Assembly (NCBI GenBank): GCA_026168805.1
Contig: JAPFDS010000056.1
Location: 186,001 to 250,000 of the forward strand
DNA length: 64,000 nucleotides
Direction of reading: 5' to 3'
Source: Caryophanales bacterium
GTDB lineage: Bacteria; Bacillota; Bacilli; Bacillales; Amphibacillaceae
The notes under the pieces were generated by a model, which saw only the letters and a program-made list of their open reading frames with translations, was not told the DNA's origin and searched no databases. Shown one piece after another: positions 35,355 through 43,240 of the stretch. The translations under genes and the position numbers were made by a program. Position 1 is the first letter of the stretch. Each line of letters starts with the position of its first letter.

Positions 35355-36890
35355 ATGTTTTTACAAGATATTTTACCTAAAATGTCAAAGCTTTACTTAG
35401 GGAGAATTGTTGATAGTTTTCTGAAAGATGTTCATTTAGAAACAGAAGAAGAAATGAGGGAACTTATTCTAAAAAATGTTGATGAATTTCAAAATAAGGA
35501 GAGAGTTAAGACTTTCCTTGATTTTACAAATGAAGTTAGAGACGTTGCTTTACTAAATGAACTAATACTCATGTCACTAATGGAACAAGAGGGTTATTTT
35601 TTAAGTGAAGCAGATTTATATAAAGAAGTTGAAGATATTCAACAAACCATATTAGAACAAAGCACTGATGATGAATATATAAAAAGATTTATTCCACAAG
35701 ATTCAAATAGAATATATAGTGCAGTATTAGATGAAGCATGGAAAAAAGATGAATCTTTAAATGAACACGAAATAAATATTTTAAATGTACTTAGGTCGGA
35801 GCTCGATTTATCAAAGCGAGAGCATTACTTATTGGAGAGTAGAATTGGAAGATTTCCACAAAAGGATAATATTTTGCACACAAATCAACAAATCAGTAGG
35901 TCCTTAATCAATTTACAGACTAGGGGATTGGTTTTAAGGTTTAGAGACGATACATCCTACTACATTATACCAAAGGACATAGCGCGTATTTTACGTTATG
36001 AAATGGGTGGAGAATTAAGAAATGAAGTTTATGAAACTCTTTTAAATGATTTAAGTGTAAATCAATTAAGAGAAATTTTACAGCAATTAGATTTTAATGT
36101 GAGTGGAGTAAAGGAAGAGATTATAGCTAGAATCATAGAACATAACATTTTACCATCAGTTGCACTCAAGGTCTTTAGTTCCAAAGAATTATCGGAAATT
36201 TTACGAACGCTCGAAGGTGCAAAAGTAAGTGGTACAAAAAAAGAAAAAATCCAGAATATTATTGATTACTACGAAATGCTTTCTACACCAACATCCTCAG
36301 ATCCTACAGATGAAAGATCCCGTCTATATGATTTTTATGAAGAGTTAGCCACTAGAAACTATAAAACATTACGCGTAAATAAAGTTATTAATAAAGATGT
36401 AAATATTGATAACTACTTTGAAGATGCTACAAAATATATTTTTGAAAAGAAGTTAGATTTGAATTTAATAAACATGGAAGGAACGCGACATGCTGATGGT
36501 AAAATTGAATTTAACAAAAGAGAGGTAATTTTGTGGGACAATAAAAGCACTGAAGAACCTTATTCATTTCCTGAAAAGCATTTTAATCAATTTTTAAGAT
36601 ATATTAGATCTGAAGAAATGAGAGTCACTCTGTTTCTAATTATTGTCCATGACTATACGAAAGAAGCGGTAGCGCAGGCCCAAAAATTAAAGGCATTTTC
36701 TGAAGAGGATACTGACGTTGCTTTAATAAAAGCATCTGATTTAATGTATGTAGCAGAAGAATGGAAAACGTTCTCTAATCAAAAAAATCCAGACTTTAAT
36801 TTGCAAGTTTTTAATATTACCGGTGAATTAACTCGGAATCTACTGCTAAATAGAATGGAGTGGGCACTTAGTTCAACGATTAGAACCTGA
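35355..36890 (+). CDS. Predicted winged-helix/SAP/FokI-like nuclease
   Basis: A 511-residue protein. Residues about 140-215 look like a winged helix (ISRSLINLQTRGLVLRFRDD). Two SAP-like DNA-binding motifs follow at about 233-265 (LSVNQLREILQQLDFNVSG) and 274-309 (FSSKELSEILRTLEGAKVSG). The C-terminal domain resembles the FokI cleavage domain: HADG with Asp381, then ILWDNKS with Asp395 and Lys397, then HFNQFLRYI and LFLIIVHDYTKEA. A double-strand nuclease that dimerises, like FokI, is inferred. No methyltransferase gene is near, so a conventional type IIS system is unlikely. The sequence is more A/T-rich than its neighbours. AGGAGG supports the start. Confidence 0.7.
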   Translation: MFLQDILPKMSKLYLGRIVDSFLKDVHLETEEEMRELILKNVDEFQNKERVKTFLDFTNEVRDVALLNELILMSLMEQEGYFLSEADLYKEVEDIQQTILEQSTDDEYIKRFIPQDSNRIYSAVLDEAWKKDESLNEHEINILNVLRSELDLSKREHYLLESRIGRFPQKDNILHTNQQISRSLINLQTRGLVLRFRDDTSYYIIPKDIARILRYEMGGELRNEVYETLLNDLSVNQLREILQQLDFNVSGVKEEIIARIIEHNILPSVALKVFSSKELSEILRTLEGAKVSGTKKEKIQNIIDYYEMLSTPTSSDPTDERSRLYDFYEELATRNYKTLRVNKVINKDVNIDNYFEDATKYIFEKKLDLNLINMEGTRHADGKIEFNKREVILWDNKSTEEPYSFPEKHFNQFLRYIRSEEMRVTLFLIIVHDYTKEAVAQAQKLKAFSEEDTDVALIKASDLMYVAEEWKTFSNQKNPDFNLQVFNITGELTRNLLLNRMEWALSSTIRT

Positions 36891-36943
36891 GAGAAAAACA
36901 ATTAAAAAATTTATTTAATATGCTTTACAATGAGGTGACATAC

Positions 36944-38014
36944 ATGGCCTTTAGATTCAGAAGAAGTGTAAAACTAGGAAAAGGTATCCGTCTGAATGTA
37001 AGTAAGCGTGGAATAGGTATGAGTGTTGGGAAAAGAGGATTACGTCAGACGTTTCACTCAACTGGTAGTAGTACTCGAACGATTGGAATTCCTGGAACAG
37101 GGTTGTCTTATGTAAATAGAAAGAGAATATCTCCAAAAGGAAAGTCAAAAGGTAGCTACTCAACGAATTCAGTGAAAGAAGCACAAGAGGAAAATGCAGC
37201 AGTTGTAGAAGAATATCATCATTACGTTGATGCGATTACACATCTTCATCTTCATCAACCAACAACGAGAAATTGGAAAGAAATAAAGCAATTAGACCCA
37301 CCTTTTGAACAAGGACAAATAGGGCCCTTAGAAGCAGAAGCAAGAGCGCAATATAATGAATATCGGCCAAACATATTTGAGAAAATTATGAAGCCACTTA
37401 AAGATAAAAAGACCAATCAATTGGAAGAAAAGATTCAAGTCGCTCATGAAAAAGACGTCAGCAATTACAATGAATGGGAATATGTGCATCAGTTGTCTAA
37501 AAATATTCTTCTTGGCAAACCAGAAGCTTATGAACAAGTGCTTACAGAGAATAAGTCACTAGATGAAACCCGTAAACGAGGAATGTTGATTCGCGTTCTC
37601 GATTCCAAAACAATTGAATTAGATATACAAGTTTCCCCTGATGAAGTCGTTCCGAGTAGGACAGTATCACTGACTAAAACTGGTAAAGTTTCGAGACGCA
37701 AAATGGGGAAGACGAATTATTATGCGATTATGAAAGATTTCGTTGCTAGTTATGTTCTATCTGTTGCGCGAGAGGTATTTGCAATTTTGCCAATTGAATC
37801 CGTGCTCATTCATGTAAATGAGAATGCCTTAAACACAGCAACTGGTCACCGGAAAAGAAAAGTTTTACTTTCGGTTTTGGTGGATCGACAAACGCTCAAT
37901 CATTTGAATGTTAAACATATCATACCTTCAGACGCACTCGAAAACTTTGAACATCAAATGAATCATTTAAAAACGAAAGGGTTTCGTGGGGTGAAGCGGG
38001 TTAAAATTGAATGA
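36944..38014 (+). CDS. DUF4236 domain protein
   Basis: A 356-residue protein. The first 55 residues are a DUF4236 domain (FRFRRSVKLGKGIRLNVSKR, then GIPGTGLSYVNR), a short Arg/Gly-rich beta module of unknown function. A Lys/Gln-rich linker is followed by a C-terminal domain (about 200-356) that ends GFRGVKRVKIE and is not recognised. The ATG at 36944 is chosen for GAGGTG upstream. It starts 54 bp after the nuclease stop with no terminator seen between, so co-transcription with the nuclease is possible. Confidence 0.78.
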   Translation: MAFRFRRSVKLGKGIRLNVSKRGIGMSVGKRGLRQTFHSTGSSTRTIGIPGTGLSYVNRKRISPKGKSKGSYSTNSVKEAQEENAAVVEEYHHYVDAITHLHLHQPTTRNWKEIKQLDPPFEQGQIGPLEAEARAQYNEYRPNIFEKIMKPLKDKKTNQLEEKIQVAHEKDVSNYNEWEYVHQLSKNILLGKPEAYEQVLTENKSLDETRKRGMLIRVLDSKTIELDIQVSPDEVVPSRTVSLTKTGKVSRRKMGKTNYYAIMKDFVASYVLSVAREVFAILPIESVLIHVNENALNTATGHRKRKVLLSVLVDRQTLNHLNVKHIIPSDALENFEHQMNHLKTKGFRGVKRVKIE

Positions 38015-38037
38015 AAAAGTCATATGTAAGAGAAGCT

Positions 38038-38231
38038 TAGTGCCTGTAAATGCAGCGGACTATAAAATCGTGGCACTATATCCAAGGATAGTGCCTGCAA
38101 ATGCTATAGATTATGAAATCTGGGCACTAACGTTAACGTTAGTGCCTAAAAAAGAAATTCTTTAAGAAATTGAGGCAGTATCACAAAAGTTAGTTGCCAA
38201 AATTAAAGCATTCTATCGTATTCGGTCACTA
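38038..38231 (+). repeat. 51-bp-period intergenic repeat, locus 2 (four units)
   Basis: Units start at 38038, 38089, 38140 and 38191. The first two run TAGTGCC to GGCACTA over exactly 41 bp, with 10-bp linkers. The third ends GGCAGTA, and the fourth is TAGTTGCC to GGTCACTA. Adjacent unit ends across the linkers also pair; GGCACTAACGTT followed by its complement (38123-38146) is a perfect 24-bp palindrome. It fills the gap between the DUF4236 gene and the merR terminator. Confidence 0.9.
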
Positions 38232-38263
38232 TGAAACATAAGGGAACTTGTTCCTGCACATGC

Positions 38264-38300
38264 AAACAAGCTGAGCCTACTTAAAAGGCTCAGCTTGTTT
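38264..38300 (-). terminator. Terminator of the monooxygenase-merR operon
   Basis: A 15-bp perfect stem (AAACAAGCTGAGCCT at 38264-38278 with 38286-38300) overlaps the merR stop codon; on the minus strand the far arm ends in TTGTTTGCA-type T-rich sequence. Confidence 0.8.
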
Positions 38301-38687
38301 GTTTACAGTATTCATATCGTCGCTATCTACACCTTGTAAAATATCTAAGTAGGCCTCTGTTTTTTCTTCAATGTACGTAGCTCGTTCTTTCGCTTCTTCT
38401 AATTGTACTTGAGCAATATGTTTCTGTTTCATAAATATGTCATATCGCTCTTGTGTGGTGGAATCACCTTCCAAACATAAATTCACATATGTTTTGATAT
38501 CTGCTACAGACATCCCACACTTCCTTAGATGCTTTGCACACTCGAGCCACTTGAGGGAAGCCTCATCAAAGATGCGGTTATTATTTTTATCCCGTTTCAT
38601 ATGTGGTACTAAACCCTGATCCGTATAATACCTGATTGTATGTTCGGTTAAGTGGAGTATTTCAGCCGCTTGTTTAACAGAGTACAT
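38277..38687 (-). CDS. MerR family transcriptional regulator
   Basis: A 136-residue MerR protein. The HTH and wing are residues 1-70 (MYSVKQAAEILHLTEHTIRY, with R18-type contacts), followed by a dimerisation coiled coil (KQKHIAQVQLEEAKERATYI) and a short C-terminal tail. There is no Cys-rich metal site, so it is more like the small organic-compound or redox-responsive MerR members. AAGGAGG sets the start. It is the second gene of an operon behind a FAD monooxygenase, 12 bp apart, whose promoter has the 19-bp spacer typical of MerR control. Confidence 0.9.
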   Translation of the reverse strand: MYSVKQAAEILHLTEHTIRYYTDQGLVPHMKRDKNNNRIFDEASLKWLECAKHLRKCGMSVADIKTYVNLCLEGDSTTQERYDIFMKQKHIAQVQLEEAKERATYIEEKTEAYLDILQGVDSDDMNTVNKQAEPFK

Positions 38688-38699
38688 GAATGTACCTCC

Positions 38700-39800
38700 T
38701 TATTTACGCCCGAATGATCGACTAAAGGATTTACCGGATAATACCATTTGGCGCACTTTATTTAACCGCATAGACTCATATGTATCAAGTGCTTCTATTG
38801 CATCTCCGCCTTCAACACCTTTAGCAACGCACTTCCCTAAGTCTACCGCATCATCTACTGATTCATTAAATCCACTTGCTGTAATTGGGGCAGGTACGTG
38901 TGCGGCATCACCGATGATAGCTATTCGACCGTTCGCAAGTTTGTCAGGGGCATATTCTTTAATAGGGATCCCTGTGAGTTTGCGCGTTTCTAGTGCGTAT
39001 AGCGTGGCTGATTTCCACGGTTCCGGCCATATATCTCTCGTTAAATGCTTCAGTTCGGCAATGGTTTCATCAGGAATATCAGGTCCTTTTAGAGAATGAT
39101 GGACAACATCTCCTTGTACACATCCTAATTCATATAAAATATCGCTTCGAGAGTTATCGTACCAAGCACAACCAACTCTTCTTTTACCTTTATCGCCAAG
39201 CTCGCCTTCACTTTCTAAAATGTTTCCAAACAAAAATCCATTCGGACCATTAAACATTTGTACGCCTGTTCGTTGTTTAACAGGTTGTTGATCTAAAGGA
39301 AGGTCATCTTCACTGACAGTGTCGATAATCCAGACAATATAACCAGCATATGAAGCATCAGGATGGTGTGGTGCAACGTGCTCCCTAACTAAACTACGAT
39401 GTCCGTCCGCTCCAATTAAAATGTCACTATACAGTGTGTTTCCGTCATGTGTTTCAACCCAAGCGGAGTCAGCATCTTGTCCAAGAGCATCTACTCTCGT
39501 ATTATACTGGATAGTAATGTTTGGATCAGATAGTGCTTCTCTTCTGAGGCGGTACTCAATGGCCGACCAAAGTTGGACAGATTTCTTCCCACCTGAAGCA
39601 AGTTTTCTTAAAAGTCTAGCTGTTTTAGACGTTTCAAACATTCCACTACTCACTTGTAAACCAGAGCCTGTCCGCTGTTCATCTCCGACTTTCTCTAAAA
39701 TCGTTACCGTTAATCCTTCACGTGCGAGTGCGATTCCTGTCATAAGTCCTGAAAGGGATGCACCGACTACGATAGCATTGGTTCTGTTCGTATGACTCAT
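38700..39800 (-). CDS. FAD-dependent monooxygenase (UbiH/PHBH-like)
   Basis: A 366-residue class A flavoprotein monooxygenase. The N-terminal FAD motif is VVGASLSGLMTGIALAREG (with Ala-Ser replacing the usual Gly-Gly), and the NADPH/FAD motif GADGHRSLVR and the FAD ribityl motif GRIAIIGDAAHVPAP follow. Such enzymes hydroxylate aromatic or polyketide-like compounds, including antibiotics. GAGGAGA precedes the start. It is co-transcribed with a MerR regulator, suggesting inducible detoxification of a small aromatic compound. Confidence 0.87.
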   Translation of the reverse strand: MSHTNRTNAIVVGASLSGLMTGIALAREGLTVTILEKVGDEQRTGSGLQVSSGMFETSKTARLLRKLASGGKKSVQLWSAIEYRLRREALSDPNITIQYNTRVDALGQDADSAWVETHDGNTLYSDILIGADGHRSLVREHVAPHHPDASYAGYIVWIIDTVSEDDLPLDQQPVKQRTGVQMFNGPNGFLFGNILESEGELGDKGKRRVGCAWYDNSRSDILYELGCVQGDVVHHSLKGPDIPDETIAELKHLTRDIWPEPWKSATLYALETRKLTGIPIKEYAPDKLANGRIAIIGDAAHVPAPITASGFNESVDDAVDLGKCVAKGVEGGDAIEALDTYESMRLNKVRQMVLSGKSFSRSFGRK

Positions 39801-39870
39801 GATACATTCTCCTCAATTGTTCGTTGTCTATTGAATAGTTTTGTGTTTGTCTCCGTATTTACATAGTACT

Positions 39871-39901
39871 ATTATATCACCTTCGAGTAACACGAAGTCA
39901 A
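39871..39901 (-). promoter_or_regulatory. MerR-type promoter with 19-bp spacer and operator
   Basis: On the minus strand TTGACT (39901-39896) and TATAAT (39876-39871) are 19 bp apart, the over-long spacer that MerR proteins untwist. The spacer and -35 edge contain the inverted repeat CTTCG-N7-CGAAG (39881-39885 and 39893-39897), centred as MerR operators are. Confidence 0.82.
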
Positions 39902-39936
39902 TGAATGTACGTTTGATCATACCTTACAAAACAAAA

Positions 39937-39963
39937 CCCAGTATGGATAGAATCCATACTGGG
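39937..39963 (-). terminator. Terminator of the S9 peptidase gene
   Basis: A 12-bp perfect stem (CCCAGTATGGAT at 39937-39948 with 39952-39963) has a 3-nt loop and on the minus strand is followed by TTTTGTTTTG. Confidence 0.9.
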
Positions 39964-39974
39964 AATATAAGAGC

Positions 39975-41975
39975 TTATACGTACTTTTTAAACCAACGAA
40001 CAATGTGTCTAAGTCGCTCTAGTCGAAGAGTTGGATCTCCGCTACGACTTAATTCATGGGTTGCATGTGGAAAACGAACAAACTCAGTCTCTTTTCCAGC
40101 GTGCTTAAGTGTCGTAAATAATTGTTCTCCTTGTTCGATCGGACAACGTAAATCTTGTTCACCATGTAAAATGAGAAGCGGAGTCGTTACATCTTTTGCA
40201 TACTTCAGGGGTGAAAAATCCCATAAAGCTTGTGGATTTTCTAAAAAGTCAAAGCCTAATTCCCATTTTGTAAAGAAGAATCCGATATCGCTTACTCCAT
40301 AAAAACTAATCCAGTTACTAATGGAACGCTGAGTAACAGCTGCTTTGAAGCGGTCTGTATGCCCAACAATCCAGTTGGTCATAAATCCACCATAACTTCC
40401 ACCTGTAACACCAAGTCGGTCCTGGTCAATAAAGTCATATGTGTCTACAACGGTGTCGACAGCAGTCATTAAGTCTGTATAGTCACTTCCACCATAATCT
40501 GAACGAACGGCATCGACAAATATTTGTCCATATCCATGACTCCCGCGTGGGTTTGTATATAATACGACATAGCCTTCTGCAGCGAGAAGTTGCATTTCAT
40601 GGAAAAATGTATTTCCGTACATGGCATGTGGGCCACCATGGATTTCTAAAATGAACGGGTACTTTTTCGTTGCATCAAAATCATATGGACGAAGCAACCA
40701 TCCTTGAATTTCCCAACCGTCTTTAGCAGTAATAGATACTTCTTCTGGTTCTGATACGTATACTTCGTTTAAAAATTCTTCTTGTATATGTGTGATCTGT
40801 GAAGTCTTTTGCATTTCTTCTAGTAAGTAAAATTCACCAGGGTTTGTAGGTGTACTCACGCCGATGATCCACTGATTCGTTTCGCGTGCATGTGCAAAAG
40901 AAAATACGTGATTGTTTTGATCATAAATAATCGAAATCTCCCCAGATAAATCAATTTTATACAATTGAGTGGAACCTTTATCTGTACCAATCACATAAAT
41001 CGATGTTCCGTCATTTTCCCAGTACGGGCCTGTCTCATTAACCCCAAGACGCATATCGCCAATTAGTGCGTCACCAAGCTGAACATCTAATGCATCTGTG
41101 AGGGATGTTTTGTTTTTAGTAGCAATATCAATGACATACAGTTCATTTAATGTAGCTCCATCAAAGGAATAGTCATGTCCTAAACAAGCAACTTTTGTAT
41201 CGTCTGGTGAAAAGCGAGCGCTTCCAAATGCTCCCTGTTCTTGAGATAGTTTTGTTGTTTGCTTCTCATTCATATCTAGCATATATAGATCTATTTTTTG
41301 AGATGTATCTACATCGTCTTCTTTATTAGCTGTATATAAGACTTTTTGCCCGTCTGAAGAAACATCTTGTAAATGATAGTTTACTTGACCCGACGTATGT
41401 TGCTTATATACATTGGTTGTAATGTTGTAAGAAAAAATATGTGCATATGTGTTGTCGTGCATGCCTCGAGCATCTGATTTGTGTTTTAGAGTTGTAATGA
41501 CGACAGCTTCTTTTTGTTTGTCTTTTTTCTGTTGTTCTCGCTCTTCTTTTGATAACTCTTCAAATGTTTGAATCACTTTTCCATCTTCGGTTGAAGATTG
41601 AAAAAATATAGTGTTTTCATCTGTCCAAATAGGATTTGAAACCCCTTTAGGAACGGTAGTCAGTTGCTGGGCTTCTCCTCCAGAAACAGGCATTTGCCAC
41701 AATTGATTGGTTCCACTGCGATTTGAAATAAAGCTCAAATACTGACCACCTGGTGAATATCGTTGATGGTAAATGCGCTCATTCCCACTGGTCCAATCAA
41801 CTGTTTCGCCTGTATCAAAGGAATGCACATGAATACGAGACTCATATTCTTTATCGTCATTCACGCGAGATGAAATGTATGAAAAAGCCGTACCGTTTGG
41901 AGCAAATTGTGGATCGCTTACAACTTGAATGTCGCATAAATCAGTATCCTGTAAAGCTCGTTTGTTCTCTGTCAT
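39975..41975 (-). CDS. S9 family peptidase (YuxL-like)
   Basis: A 666-residue prolyl-oligopeptidase-family serine peptidase. The N-terminal two thirds (to about residue 400) are WD40/TolB-like beta-propeller repeats (for example YSPGGQYLSFISNRSGTNQL and FSPDDTKVACLG). The C-terminal alpha/beta domain has the nucleophile TGGSYGGFMTNW, an acid in HGEQDLRCP and the histidine in PHATHELS. It likely cleaves short peptides or acylated N-termini in the cytosol, as no signal peptide is seen. GGGAGG precedes the start. Monocistronic. Confidence 0.93.
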   Translation of the reverse strand: MTENKRALQDTDLCDIQVVSDPQFAPNGTAFSYISSRVNDDKEYESRIHVHSFDTGETVDWTSGNERIYHQRYSPGGQYLSFISNRSGTNQLWQMPVSGGEAQQLTTVPKGVSNPIWTDENTIFFQSSTEDGKVIQTFEELSKEEREQQKKDKQKEAVVITTLKHKSDARGMHDNTYAHIFSYNITTNVYKQHTSGQVNYHLQDVSSDGQKVLYTANKEDDVDTSQKIDLYMLDMNEKQTTKLSQEQGAFGSARFSPDDTKVACLGHDYSFDGATLNELYVIDIATKNKTSLTDALDVQLGDALIGDMRLGVNETGPYWENDGTSIYVIGTDKGSTQLYKIDLSGEISIIYDQNNHVFSFAHARETNQWIIGVSTPTNPGEFYLLEEMQKTSQITHIQEEFLNEVYVSEPEEVSITAKDGWEIQGWLLRPYDFDATKKYPFILEIHGGPHAMYGNTFFHEMQLLAAEGYVVLYTNPRGSHGYGQIFVDAVRSDYGGSDYTDLMTAVDTVVDTYDFIDQDRLGVTGGSYGGFMTNWIVGHTDRFKAAVTQRSISNWISFYGVSDIGFFFTKWELGFDFLENPQALWDFSPLKYAKDVTTPLLILHGEQDLRCPIEQGEQLFTTLKHAGKETEFVRFPHATHELSRSGDPTLRLERLRHIVRWFKKYV

Positions 41976-42084
41976 TATTATTCCTCCCTATTAAAATAGC
42001 TCATGTGATATTTATGAAATGTATTCATATATAAAATGTATCTGAATGTACGAGCCAAATCAAAAAAAGCGGTTAGAAAGCAAA

Positions 42085-42122
42085 AAAACGTATCAATTGT
42101 TTTCAAACAATCGATACGTTTT
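42085..42122 (-). terminator. Terminator of the D-amino acid transaminase gene
   Basis: AAAACGTATC (42085-42094) pairs with GATACGTTTT (42113-42122), with further pairing of ATTGTTT and AAACAAT inside; on the minus strand a run of seven T follows. Confidence 0.88.
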
Positions 42123-42125
42123 GTA

Positions 42126-43004
42126 TTACGCCATTTGTGTAACTCGATCTTCTGCTGTGATTTTTGCATCATCTTCATATGCGGCATGTAATTGTTTAGT
42201 GAGTGGGCCAGGTGAGCCGTCACTTACTTGTTTTCCGTCAACTTCAACAATTGGCATGATTTCTGTTGTACTGCTCGTTAAAAAGAGTTCATCAGCTGTT
42301 TCAATATCCTCTAGCGTGAATGCTTCTTCAACAAAAGGGATATTTAATTTATGAGCAAACTCTTCCACGCGCATGCGAACACACCCATGCAAAATACGTT
42401 TTGTCGCAGGGAATGTATAAATTTTACCATCTTTTATTAAATAAATATTGGAAGAACTACATTCTGTAACGAGTCCATCAATATGTAATATCGCCTCAAA
42501 GCATCCCTGCTCTTTTGCTTCTTGTTTAGCCATCACATTCGGTAATAAATTTAAACTTTTAATATAGCAATTTTCCCAACGTACATCTCTAGTTGTAAGA
42601 GTTTTAACTCCCTCTTGTAAGGCAACTTTATTACGCGGTAGGTCTTCTGCGTATGCATAAAAGTTCGCTTCTATACCTTCTGGGAAATGATGATCACGTT
42701 TAACAGATCCACGTGTAGCTTGTAGGTATACTTTTCCGTCATTTTCCATGTCGTTTTTCTCAAGAAGTTCTACTAAGAGTTGAGTAACTTCTTCTTTTGT
42801 AAATGGTAATGATAGTTTAATAGCTTCGGCGGAACGAAATAGACGATCCACGTGTTCTTTTAATAAATAATATGATCCTTGGTAAATTCGAATAACTTCA
42901 TATACACCATCTCCGAACTGAAGTCCACGTTCTTCAAAAGGGTATGCCAAGCTATCGCGATGGACAAAATCTTTTTGTGATAAAACTATTGAATAAGCGG
43001 CCAT
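42126..43004 (-). CDS. dat: D-amino-acid transaminase
   Basis: A 292-residue fold-type IV PLP aminotransferase that interconverts D-alanine and D-glutamate for peptidoglycan synthesis. ERGLQFGDGVYEVIRIY near residue 25 and the cofactor lysine in CYIKSLNLLPNVMAKQEA near residue 145 are family hallmarks; the latter strongly resembles Bacillus DAT. Branched-chain aminotransferases and aminodeoxychorismate lyases share the fold, but the sequence favours DAT. AAAGGAGAG precedes the start. Monocistronic, with its own terminator. Confidence 0.92.
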   Translation of the reverse strand: MAAYSIVLSQKDFVHRDSLAYPFEERGLQFGDGVYEVIRIYQGSYYLLKEHVDRLFRSAEAIKLSLPFTKEEVTQLLVELLEKNDMENDGKVYLQATRGSVKRDHHFPEGIEANFYAYAEDLPRNKVALQEGVKTLTTRDVRWENCYIKSLNLLPNVMAKQEAKEQGCFEAILHIDGLVTECSSSNIYLIKDGKIYTFPATKRILHGCVRMRVEEFAHKLNIPFVEEAFTLEDIETADELFLTSSTTEIMPIVEVDGKQVSDGSPGPLTKQLHAAYEDDAKITAEDRVTQMA

Positions 43005-43240
43005 TTACTTATCTCTCCTTTACTACAGTCTATTATAGACAAACAATAATCGTTCGTAAAGAACCAAAGACTTCCTTATTTGAAACTGTATGTCAATATT
43101 TTTCGCTATATGCTTAAGGGAGTACCAAAAAAGATCACCTATGTAAAGTATATGACTAGGAAGGTCAGAAAAAATTATCTGTATTTTTACGAAAAATATA
43201 CTATACTAGTGAGTAGGATTATTTTCAGGAGGTGATGGGT

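Noticed and set aside
35355-36890. Conventional type IIS restriction-modification system
   Set aside because: No DNA methyltransferase gene lies in the surrounding 10 kb, so only a solitary nuclease can be claimed.
38038-38231. Possible CRISPR array at the 51-bp-period repeats
   Set aside because: The conserved elements are 7-8 bp inverted ends, not 24-40 bp direct repeats. The interiors are not unique spacers of constant repeat-spacer type, and there are no cas genes.
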